From Halomonas daqiaonensis (lineage in GTDB: Bacteria; Pseudomonadota; Gammaproteobacteria; Pseudomonadales; Halomonadaceae), in assembly GCF_900109725.1 (NCBI RefSeq), contig NZ_FOBC01000011.1, positions 59,930 to 123,929 on the forward strand: a stretch of 64,000 nt of DNA, in the 5' to 3' direction. The position numbers and the translations under genes are program-made. Each line of letters begins with the position of its first letter. The stretch's first letter is position 1. The notes under the pieces are model-generated. The model was not told where the DNA came from and did not search any database. It saw only the letters and a program-made list of their open reading frames with translations. This document shows positions 26,783 through 36,185 of the stretch, one piece after another.

Positions 26783-27159
26783 CACATCCTCCGGCTCCCG
26801 TTGCCGGTGCTGGCGGCTTCAGGAACCAATATCAGACCACCGCCGCTAGCTGTTTTACCGGCCAGCCCGTCACCCGGCTTACGAACCGGTTCAAAATACA
26901 CTCGCTTCCAGCGAGCCTCTGTCACTACCCTGCCAGTGCCAGATTGGCTGGGACAAACAGGCAACGGCGGCGGGTTTTATGACGTGTTTCCCTGATGATC
27001 AAGCATCAAGTAGGATGACAAAGTTCAAAGATTCAAGAAACTGGCTGCCTTTCTTGATATAAACTATTGTTTTTATTAAAAAAAGCAACCTGTTCTCGGG
27101 TATGCCCATCATCCTACTCCGGGCCAGTGGTCGAACCCTTACCTGCCGATAGGTCCTAA
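26783..27159. other. AT-rich intergenic region with inverted repeats
   Basis: This is 377 bases. A 10-base inverted repeat, AGTAGGATGA (27009-27018) and TCATCCTACT (27109-27118), flanks an AT-rich core. Inside it, TCAAGAAA (27033-27040) pairs with TTTCTTGA (27050-27057) as a small hairpin. A 60-codon minus-strand frame from TTG 26964 ends at 26782, overlapping the start of the membrane protein gene as TGATG, but it has no ATG and looks non-coding. Promoters for both flanking genes must lie here; I cannot fix their boxes. Confidence 0.45.
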
Positions 27160-30100
27160 GTGAACTCAGTTTTTGATCACGCTCTTCCCGCCTGGACTCG
27201 CTCGCTTTTTGATGTAGCTATCTGGCACTCGCTCGATGCGGTGATCGTGACCACGGCCGAGCTCGAGTTGCCGGGTCCGCAGATCCTCTATGCCAACCCT
27301 GCCTTCTGCCGAATGACCGGCTATAGCGAAGAGGAGCTCCTCGGGCAGACTCCTCGCCTTCTTCAGGGCCCCGATACCGACCCCGGCGTATTGCAGGCAT
27401 TGCGCGATTCTCTGGTGCATCAGGACCCCTTCATCGGCTCCACCATCAATTACCGCAAGGATGGGACTCCCTATCAAGTCGAGTGGAGCATCTCCCACGT
27501 GCAGGGTGAGGAAGGCAATACTGAATTTTTCGTCTCCCTTCAGCGCGTCGTTAATTCGGATTCGGCTCGCCTGCTGCACATGGAAGCGATACTTCAGGCA
27601 GCCCCGGTCGGTATTTTCCTGACAGGACCCGGCGGCATCATCGAGACAACCAACCGCGTCGCCGAGCAGACCTTCGGTTATCCGCCCGATGAGCTCAAAG
27701 GGCAGCCGATCGATATCCTGGTACCCGATGAACTCAGGGCTAAACACGTCGACCATCGTCAGGACTTCGCTCGATCACCCGAGACTCGCCAGATGAAGCC
27801 TGAACGAGAACTCCAGGGACAGCGTCGAGACGGGAGTCGCTTTCCCCTGGAAGTCGGCCTGGCCCCTGTTGTCATCGACGGTGTGACACACACTGGCCTC
27901 GGTGAGCGACATCAGCGAGCGCAAGCAGACAGAGCAGGCGATGGCGTTTCACACCCGCCTGCAAGCCGCGCTGGCGGCCTTTGGTCGGGCGGGCCAAGGC
28001 GCCTCCCTCGAAGAACTCTATCGACAGACGGTCGAGCTGGCCATCGATGCCCTGGGCTTCGAAGCGGCCCTGTTGATCGAGGTTCAGTCATCGAACGAGG
28101 AAGGGAACGTGGTGGCAGGCATCACCAGCACCGGGCAGCCGGACGTGCACTGGCCCGACGCCCTGCCATTGAGTCGCGACAACCTGGCCAGGCTGGCGAT
28201 GGAAAGGGGAGAACCCGCCATCGGCGAACTCCCGCCCCTGCTGGATGAGACGATGAAAGGCTGGACTCAGCCCCTTCAGACCCTGTGTATCCCGGTAAAC
28301 GAGCCTGACCGATGCTGGGGCCTGTTATATGTATTCCAGAGTGATCAGGTCATCCTCAGTGAGGCCTGTTTACAAGGGCTTTCGAGCCTGGCGGATACCT
28401 TGGCCTCGGCTACCCGGCGGGAGCGTGACCAAAGAGAAATGCGGCAAGCGGATCACTTGCGCCTGATTGCCGGTCGCGCGGCAAACCTGGGAGGCTGGAG
28501 CTATGATCCGCATAGCACGGAAGTCCATTGGTCCGATGAAGTATGCGCCATCCATGAACTGCCTTCGGGCTGCAGATTAACCGGGGAAGAGGCACTCAGC
28601 TTCTATCTCCCTGAATATCGAGAGCGTATCGTCTCACTCGTCGAAGCCTGCGCAAGAGCTGGCATGTCCTTCGATGAAGAAGCCGAGATCCTAACCGCCA
28701 TGGGCAATCGACGGCAGGTCAGAGTCATCGGTAATGCCGTCAGTGGTACCTCCAATGACGTCCGTGAGGTTCAGGGGGCCTTTCAGGATATCACCGATCA
28801 GCGACACATAGAGAAGCGCCTGGCCCGGAGCCACGAGCAGTTCAGGCAACTCTCCGATGCCATGCCCGGTATCGTATGGACTGCAGACAAAAATGGACAA
28901 CTGGATTACGCCAACCGGCGTTTTCACGCTATTACCGGCATCACCAATGACGTCTTTCCGGGGGATGGCTGGGTCCATGCCCTGCATCCCGATGACGTAG
29001 TCAGGTGCATGGAGGAGTGGAGGAATTCCATCACGAAACAGGAGCCCTATGACATTGATTTTCGCCTGTATCACAAGAGCGAAGACGACTACCGCTGGTA
29101 TCGAGTCAACGCCGATCCAGTTCGTGATGAACAGGGTCAGGTTTACAAGTGGTATGGCAGCACGCTGGACATCCATGATCGTAAAGTGCTAGAGGAAGAG
29201 CTTACTCAGGCGGCCGATACACTGAGCCGGACACTGGAGAGCATTACCGACGGTTTCTTCACACTTGACAGGAACTGGAACTTCACATACTTCAACCTTG
29301 AAGCGGAACACTTGCTGCGAAAATCGAGAGACAAGGTCCTGAACCGTAGCATCTGGCAAGTCTTCCCCGAACTTTCTGGTTCGGAGCTCGAAAAGAGATA
29401 TCGCCGAGCCATGGCCGAGTGTATCAGTCTAACCTCCGAGCAATATTACGCCCCACTTGATACCTGGTTCGAGAATCACATCTACCCCACAGAGGAAGGG
29501 CTTACCGTCTATTTTCGAGACGTAACTGAGCGGAAAAGAAGCGCGGACAAGATAGAATTCCTGGCGTACCAGGACCCTATGACGCATCTTCCCAACAGGA
29601 GACTCTTTCAGGAACGGCTTGAAAGGATTATCGCGACAAGCCAGGAGGCCCCAGCAAACGCCGGCGTGATGCTCATAGACCTAGACCACTTCAAGGTTCT
29701 CAACGATACCTTGGGACATAGCCGGGGAGACCAGCTTCTCAAGGCGGTTGCTCGTCGTCTCGAATCCCTCGAGGAGGAAGGGTTCCATACAGCACGCCTG
29801 GGAGGTGATGAATTCGCTATCTTGCTCGAGCATCTCCCTCCTTCCTTGGAAGAGGCGGCCTTCCGGCTGAAACGTGTTGCCGAAAAAGTGCTGGCCTTGC
29901 TCGGGAAACCCTATGAGTCCGAGAATCTCGGACTGCAGCGCACCTGCAGTATCGGAATAACGCTGGTAGATCCAGAGGGTGACAGCATGGAAGAGGTGAT
30001 GAAGCGTGTCGATCTCGCTCTCTATGATGTCAAGCATCGCGGCCGCAACGCGGTGAGCCTGTTCGATCCGGATTTGCAAGCCGAGGCGAATGCCAGGGCA

Positions 30101-30886
30101 TGGCTTGAACGCAACATTCCAGCGGGTATCAAGACGAACGAATTCATTCCCTACTACCAGCCCAAGATGGACAGTGAGGGCCGCTGTGTAGGGGCAGAAG
30201 CCTTGCTGCGATGGATTCATCATGAGCGGGGTGTTATCTCGCCCGGCGAGTTCATTCCCATCGCCGAGGAGACCGGCTTGATCAACGCGCTTGGCCAGTC
30301 GGTTCTCAGGCAAGTGTGTGCGCAGATGGCTCACTGGACGAAGCTGGATGCATTAGATGGAATGGCAATATCCGTCAACATCAGCGCAAGACAGTTCCAT
30401 GAAAGGGGGTTCGTCGACGAGGTCATCACCATCGTCGAGGAGACCGGGATCGATCCTGCCAGGCTTCAGTTGGAGGTGACAGAGACGCTCCTTCTCGATG
30501 ACATGAACCAGACCGTGGAAAAGATGAGTGCCTTGCGCAATCTGGGCATCAGCTTCGCCCTGGATGACTTCGGCACCGGCTACTCCTCTCTTGCCTATCT
30601 CAAGCAGCTACCGCTCGATGTTCTCAAGATCGATCAAGGTTTTGTTCAGGATCTGCCTGACGACAGCAACGATGTCGCCATCGTCCAGACCATCATCGCA
30701 CTGGCCCACAGCCTGGGTCTCGACGTGCTGGCTGAGGGCGTAGAAACGGCGGAAGTCCAGGATTTTCTGATACAGGAAGGCTGTCGTGTCTTCCAGGGCT
30801 ATCTCTACAGTCGGCCCGTGCCAGCGGAAGATTTCGAACGCTACCTGCAGAACCTTGATGATCCAGCGAACTCCAAGTCTGAATGA
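27160..30886 (+). pseudogene. PAS/GAF sensor with active-type GGDEF and EAL domains, frame broken once
   Basis: A bifunctional c-di-GMP protein of about 1241 residues if repaired. The first frame (GTG 27160) encodes a LOV-like PAS with GQTPRLLQG, in which the photoactive cysteine is proline (residue 65), and a second PAS (FGYPPDELKGQPIDILVP). Near 27888-27897 the frame changes: VTH..., then LASVSDISERKQTEQ is read one base later. The second frame (GTG 27902) carries a GAF domain, three PAS-like domains, GGDEF (LGGDEF at about 634-638 of that frame) and EAL (AEALLRW at about 765-771, DDFGTGYSSL, AEGVET). Both catalytic signatures are intact, so the second frame alone could be a working enzyme if GTG 27902 is used, but it has no good ribosome site. 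Confidence 0.85.
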
Positions 30887-31062
30887 CGGTAGCTCGCCTG
30901 GGCCAGAGCCGGGCTACGCTGGCCATCTTGCTGCTGCCCAGCCACAGGAGGGATACAATGACAGGCACTGGCTGGCCTCCATTGTGACTTGCTGCAAGAC
31001 CACTGTCCTCACACCGGCACCCATGAACGCCATGTTTGCCCTATCGGAGCGCGTTCCCGCCC

Positions 31063-32136
31063 ATGCCAAGCCCAACCACCATGCCCAGCAACGTCGACAC
31101 TTACTCGTCCAAGTACGAGAAGCAGCGATTACAGGCACTTGCCAACTACCAGGTCCTCGACACGCCGGAGGAATCGGCGTTTGATGAAATCGTCGAGGTG
31201 GCCTCGATCATCTGCGAAGCGCCCATCTCGGTGGTCAACTTCGTTGATCGTGATCGGCAGTGGTTCAAGTCGGAAAAGGGGCTCGGCGTACGAGAGACCC
31301 CGCTGGATGTCTCGATCTGCAAGCATGCCATCCTCCAGCCGGGCCTGTTCATCGTACCCGACACCACCCAGGATCCGCGCTTCGCCAACAATCCCCTGGT
31401 GACCGGCAAACCTCACCTGCGCTTCTATGCCGGCGCACTATTGGAAAGCCATGATGGCTATCCGCTGGGGACGCTCTGTGTACTCGACTATCAGCCCCGC
31501 GAGCTGACCGAACGCCAATGCTTCGCTCTCCAAGCCCTCGCCAACCAGGTGATGGCGCATCTGGAATTGATGCTGGCCCATCGCGAACAGGCCGAATTGA
31601 TACTTGAGTTGAAGACAACGCGACACGAGCTGGCCAAGCGCGCCGCCACCGATCCGCTCACCGGCCTGCTCAACCGTCGGGACTTCGAGCAGCGCCTCAA
31701 CCAGGAATTGGCACTGATTCAGCGTGGCGCTCCCCCGGCTGCCCTGATCCTGATCGACCTGGACCACTTCAAGAAGGTCAACGATACCCTAGGGCACCAG
31801 GCGGGGGATAACGTCCTCCTGCGTTTTACCGAACTGTGTCGGGAAGCATTCCGACAGAGCGATGTGATTGGTCGCTGGGGCGGCGAGGAATTCGTGGTCA
31901 TGCTGCCCGGCTCCAGCTTGGCGGAAGCCCAGCAAGCCGCCGAGCGGTTTCACGAACTCCTGGCCACCACGCCAATGCTGGAGGACACCTCTCCGCCGCT
32001 TTATATCACCGCCAGCGCTGGAGTTTGCTCACTGACCGGCTCCAGCACCCTGGATGAGTGCTTGCTCAGAGCCGACGAGCTTCTCTATCAAGCCAAGGAG
32101 CAGGGCCGCAACCGTACGGTCTGCGAGGAGCAGTGA
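31063..32136 (+). CDS. GAF-GGDEF diguanylate cyclase
   Basis: A 357-residue soluble protein with a GAF domain (about residues 15-185; VDRDRQWFKSEKGLG, PLGTLCVLD) and a GGDEF domain (about 190-355). The signature GGEEF and LIDLDHFKKVNDTLGHQAGD are intact, and an RQSD inhibitory site sits five residues before GGEEF, so it should make c-di-GMP with feedback. ATG 31063 is chosen; ATG 31081 and an upstream TTG at 31036 are alternatives and none has a strong ribosome site. It follows the PAS/GGDEF/EAL gene by about 175 bases and its GAF domain is related to that of the 13043 phosphodiesterase. Confidence 0.9.
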   Translation: MPSPTTMPSNVDTYSSKYEKQRLQALANYQVLDTPEESAFDEIVEVASIICEAPISVVNFVDRDRQWFKSEKGLGVRETPLDVSICKHAILQPGLFIVPDTTQDPRFANNPLVTGKPHLRFYAGALLESHDGYPLGTLCVLDYQPRELTERQCFALQALANQVMAHLELMLAHREQAELILELKTTRHELAKRAATDPLTGLLNRRDFEQRLNQELALIQRGAPPAALILIDLDHFKKVNDTLGHQAGDNVLLRFTELCREAFRQSDVIGRWGGEEFVVMLPGSSLAEAQQAAERFHELLATTPMLEDTSPPLYITASAGVCSLTGSSTLDECLLRADELLYQAKEQGRNRTVCEEQ

Positions 32137-32279
32137 ATGCCCCTTATACCCTTGAATTCAAGCAGTAAGCTGTAAACGGCAACGACGAAAACCCCAATAC
32201 CTATCCGAATAATTGAAATGTACTTGGGCGATACGGGATACCACCTCTTGCCACACTCGTCGGCTTCCTCATGAGGCAT
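32088..32279 (-). CDS. Possible small membrane protein downstream of the antitoxin
   Basis: A 63-codon frame starting at ATG complement 32279, overlapping the antitoxin 3' end by 11 bases and the convergent GGDEF gene by 49 bases. It encodes one hydrophobic helix (IRIGIGVFVVAVYSLLLEF) and a cysteine-containing tail. I see no ribosome site of note and no family; it may be a chance frame. Confidence 0.3.
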   Translation of the reverse strand: MPHEEADECGKRWYPVSPKYISIIRIGIGVFVVAVYSLLLEFKGIRGIHCSSQTVRLRPCSLA

Positions 32280-32574
32280 GATGCGTCAGGTCGCGGAAGT
32301 GAATGCCTGTCGCCTTTATGACGGCGGTCATGGTTCGCAGGGTAGGGTTGCCCTTGGGTGACAACGCTCGGTAGAGGCTTTCGCGTGAGACCTTGGCACG
32401 CTCAGCCACGGCAGCCATACCGCCCTGGGCTTCCACCACATGGCGCAGCGCCATCAGAAAGGCAGACTCTCCACCCTCCTCGTCCAGCTCGTCGAAGGCA
32501 GTGCGAAGGTAATCGAGCGCCATGTCAGGATCGTCGCGCAGCATCTCAATCACAGCGGTGTCGTGGCTTTTCAT
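32269..32574 (-). CDS. HigA-like antitoxin (addiction module antidote, HTH)
   Basis: A 101-residue helix-turn-helix antitoxin of the chromosomal addiction-module antidote type. An N-terminal helical part (MALDYLRTAFDELDEEGGES) precedes an HTH (GGMAAVAERAKVSRESLYRA) and the family ending LSPKGNPTLRTMTAVIKATG. It should bind and neutralise the toxin encoded just upstream and repress the pair. Its ATG overlaps the toxin TGA by four bases, the toxin-first order typical of HigBA. Confidence 0.88.
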   Translation of the reverse strand: MKSHDTAVIEMLRDDPDMALDYLRTAFDELDEEGGESAFLMALRHVVEAQGGMAAVAERAKVSRESLYRALSPKGNPTLRTMTAVIKATGIHFRDLTHHAS

Positions 32575-32904
32575 GTCCGTGCTCTCCTTCGATGGTCAGC
32601 TAGAAACGCCTTGGCCTGCTCAATGTCGGCCTGCTGGCGCTTCTTGGTGCCGCCGATCAACGACATCACCAGGCGCCTGCCCACTTTGGCGTAGTACACG
32701 CGGTAGCCAGGACCATAGTCGATTCGCAGCTCCTGCACTCCGTCACCAACGGCCTTGGCATCGCCGGGCATTGCCAGCGGCCAGGCGGTTCAGGGGAGTC
32801 AGTACCCGCATGGCGGCCTGACGATCCTTGCCCTTGGTCGTATCCAGCCAGGCTTGGAAGGAGTCATGGCAATCAGCGGTCAGGTAGTGCGTTAGCTCCA
32901 TCAT
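32571..32904 (-). pseudogene. HigB/Gp49-like toxin, frame broken
   Basis: A RelE/HigB-superfamily toxin (probable mRNA interferase) with its frame broken in the middle. The first frame from ATG complement 32904 reads MMELTHYLTADCHDSFQAWL up to NRLAAGNA and then ends. The rest continues in the next frame as PGDAKAVGDGVQELRIDYGPGYRVYYAK, the core of the family. The interval is 334 bases, one more than a multiple of three, so removing one base near 32765-32771 restores 110 residues. As written, the toxin would be inactive while the antitoxin remains intact, a common end state for addiction modules. A sequencing indel is the alternative. Confidence 0.82.
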
Positions 32905-33123
32905 CAAGAGCATTGTAGCCTAAAAGCTACAGAAGGAAACGGCAACGAAACGAACTCAGATCAGCTCACACATAGCAAGAGTCCGGGCGTCAGCGTCCCC
33001 TGGTCCCGGTGGAGCGTCGCAAGCACCTTCGTAATAAACGCTCGAGACCAAGACACCTCGATGCACTTGACGCTTTGCTCGGAGCACTTGTTGCGAAGCA
33101 CACGGGCATGCAAGTAACAATAC

Positions 33124-33149
33124 AAACAGCCGCCCATAGGCGGCTGTTT
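33124..33149 (-). terminator. Terminator hairpin after tRNA-Leu
   Basis: AAACAGCCGCC (33124-33134) pairs perfectly with GGCGGCTGTTT (33139-33149) over 11 bases with a CATA loop. The hairpin lies 17 bases beyond the CCA end of tRNA-Leu and ends transcription on the minus strand; its T-rich arms allow it to work in both directions. Confidence 0.8.
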
Positions 33150-33166
33150 CAAATACGGTTTAAGGC

Positions 33167-33253
33167 TGGTACCGGCGGTCGGACTCGAACCGACAAGGGC
33201 TTGCACCCGGCGGATTTTGAATCCGCTGCGTCTACCAATTCCGCCACGCCGGC
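33167..33253 (-). tRNA. tRNA-Leu (anticodon CAA)
   Basis: An 87-nucleotide class II tRNA on the minus strand. The acceptor arm GCCGGCG pairs with CGCCGGT, the anticodon stem GCGGA/TCCGC encloses the loop TTCAAAA with anticodon CAA (reads UUG), the long variable arm follows, and the T loop is GGTTCGAGTCC. The CCA end is encoded. The gene has its own promoter and terminator. Confidence 0.95.
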
Positions 33254-33265
33254 AACGCGAGTGGC

Positions 33266-33293
33266 ATTATACGTGGGCGCCGGTGCAGGTCAA
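33266..33293 (-). promoter_or_regulatory. Sigma-70 promoter of tRNA-Leu
   Basis: On the minus strand TTGACC (33293-33288) and a perfect TATAAT (33271-33266) are separated by 16 bases. Transcription would start near 33259, six bases before the mature tRNA. Confidence 0.8.
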
Positions 33294-33392
33294 TCGGCCG
33301 GCTGACTTCCCTGCCTCGAGAAGGTATCCTGTCGGGCTTTTGTGCGGCTCGCCGAGTCGCCAGACACGCCTAGAGCCGGACCGAAACGCCCC

Positions 33393-34448
33393 ATGCAACG
33401 CGCCGATTTCCACTATGCGCTCCCCGAGGAGCTGATTGCCCGCTACCCCTCCGAGCAGCGCAGCGACTGTCGTCTGCTGTGCGTCGATGGCGCGAGTGGC
33501 GAGCTGGCCCACCGTCGCTTCACCGACCTGCTCGAGCTGCTCGAGCCCGGCGACCTGCTGGTGTTCAACGACACCCGGGTGATTCCCGCTCGCCTGCACG
33601 GCCACAAGGCCAGCGGCGGCAAGGTGGAGATGCTGCTCGAGCGCCCCCTGGACGCCCATCGCGGCCTCGCTCACCTGCGCAGCAGCAAGTCGCCGAAACC
33701 CGGTACCGAGATCGAGTTCGAGGGGGGAATCCGCGCCGTGGTGGAGGGTCGCCGCGAGGCGCTTTTCGAGCTTCGCTTCCTGGGCGAGACACCACTGATC
33801 GCGCTGCTCGAGCAGCACGGGCACATGCCGCTGCCGCCCTACATCACCCGCGAGGACGAGCTGGCCGACCGCGAGCGCTACCAGACCGTCTATGCGCGCC
33901 GCGACGGCGCGGTGGCCGCCCCCACGGCGGGGCTGCACTTCGATGAGCCGCTGCTCGAGGCCCTGGCCGCCAGGGGCGTCGAGAGCGCCTATGTCACCCT
34001 GCATGTGGGGGCGGGCACCTTTCAGCCGGTGCGCGCCGACGACATCCGCGAGCATCACATGCACAGCGAGTGGATCGAGGTCAACGAGACCGCCTGCGAG
34101 CAGGTGCGCGCCGCCCGCGCCCGGGGCAACCGGGTCGTGGCCGTGGGTACCACCAGCGTGCGCTGCCTGGAAAGTGCGGCTAGAGAAAGCGCCTGCCTGA
34201 AGAGCAACGATGGCCAGATCGCCCCCTACTGCGGCGAGACCGATATCTTCATCTACCCGGGCTACGAATGGCGCTGCGTCGATGCGCTGATCACCAACTT
34301 CCACCTGCCGGAGTCGACGCTGTTGATGCTGGTTTCCTCCTTTGCCGGATTCGACACGACCCTGGCGGCCTACCGCGAAGCCGTGGCCGAGCGCTACGCC
34401 TTTTTCAGCTATGGCGATGCGATGTTCCTGACCCGCAAGGAACGCTGA
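33393..34448 (+). CDS. queA: S-adenosylmethionine:tRNA ribosyltransferase-isomerase
   Basis: QueA (351 residues) transfers and isomerises the ribosyl group of S-adenosylmethionine onto 7-aminomethyl-7-deazaguanine in tRNA, making epoxyqueuosine. Family blocks are [15 protein letters not shown] at the N-terminus, [53 protein letters not shown] and [23 protein letters not shown] 33393 fits the family N-terminus; the frame is open to 33342. The gene precedes tgt in the usual queuosine order, with a 66-base gap. Confidence 0.97.
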   Translation: MQRADFHYALPEELIARYPSEQRSDCRLLCVDGASGELAHRRFTDLLELLEPGDLLVFNDTRVIPARLHGHKASGGKVEMLLERPLDAHRGLAHLRSSKSPKPGTEIEFEGGIRAVVEGRREALFELRFLGETPLIALLEQHGHMPLPPYITREDELADRERYQTVYARRDGAVAAPTAGLHFDEPLLEALAARGVESAYVTLHVGAGTFQPVRADDIREHHMHSEWIEVNETACEQVRAARARGNRVVAVGTTSVRCLESAARESACLKSNDGQIAPYCGETDIFIYPGYEWRCVDALITNFHLPESTLLMLVSSFAGFDTTLAAYREAVAERYAFFSYGDAMFLTRKER

Positions 34449-35633
<1,185 letters not shown>

Positions 35634-35636
35634 CCC

Positions 35637-35661
35637 ACGGCCGGCCCGCAAGGCCGGCCGT
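35637..35661 (+). terminator. Intercistronic hairpin between tgt and yajC
   Basis: ACGGCCGGCC (35637-35646) and GGCCGGCCGT (35652-35661) form a perfect 10-base stem with a CGCAA loop. No U tract follows, so it may stabilise or partly terminate the tgt message rather than stop it completely. Confidence 0.6.
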
Positions 35662-35699
35662 AGAACATACGGCTTTCATCACTCAGGAGATTGTCATAC

Positions 35700-36035
35700 A
35701 TGCTGGACTTCTTCATTTCCCCGGCCATGGCCCAGGACGCCGGCGCCGCCGGTGGCGGCATCGCCCAGATCGTCATGCTGGTCGGCTTCGTGGCCATCTT
35801 CTACTTCCTGCTGTGGCGCCCCCAGGCCAAGCGTGCCAAGCAGCACAAGCAGCTGATCGGCAACCTCTCCAAGGGAGACGAGATCGTCATCGGCGGCGGC
35901 ATGCTGGGTCGCATCACCAAGGTGAGCGACGACAGCGAGTTCCTGAGCATGGAAATCGCCGAAGGCACCGAGGTCAACGTGCAGAAGAACGCCGTGGCCG
36001 CCGTACTGCCCAAGGGCACGCTCAAGTCCATCTGA
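35700..36035 (+). CDS. yajC: Sec translocon accessory protein YajC
   Basis: YajC (111 residues) is a single-span inner-membrane subunit that associates with SecDF. It has one hydrophobic helix (IAQIVMLVGFVAIFYFLLW), the family block RPQAKRAKQHKQL and the beta domain GDEIVIGGGMLGRITKVSDD. ATG 35700 lies behind AGGAGA at about 35684. It leads the yajC-secD-secF cluster. Confidence 0.96.
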   Translation: MLDFFISPAMAQDAGAAGGGIAQIVMLVGFVAIFYFLLWRPQAKRAKQHKQLIGNLSKGDEIVIGGGMLGRITKVSDDSEFLSMEIAEGTEVNVQKNAVAAVLPKGTLKSI

Positions 36036-36185
36036 CCCGGGCGTCTTCCCGCCTCCACCGCGGCCCCTTCCGGGCTGCGGCGGGGCCGCCCTGCGGCCGC
36101 TGCGGCAGGAGCCGCGCGACCGGCTCCCGCCCTCACCGGTCGCCTCGTCAACCTCCAACGTCCGCAACCTGAGGTCAGGGCTCCC

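Noticed and set aside
33167..33253. tRNA-Leu as an attachment site for an integrated element
   Set aside because: No integrase and no repeated 3' end of the tRNA were seen in the flanking sequence.
35691..35699. TTG start for yajC at 35691
   Set aside because: It lies against the ribosome site with no spacer; ATG 35700 has the expected distance.
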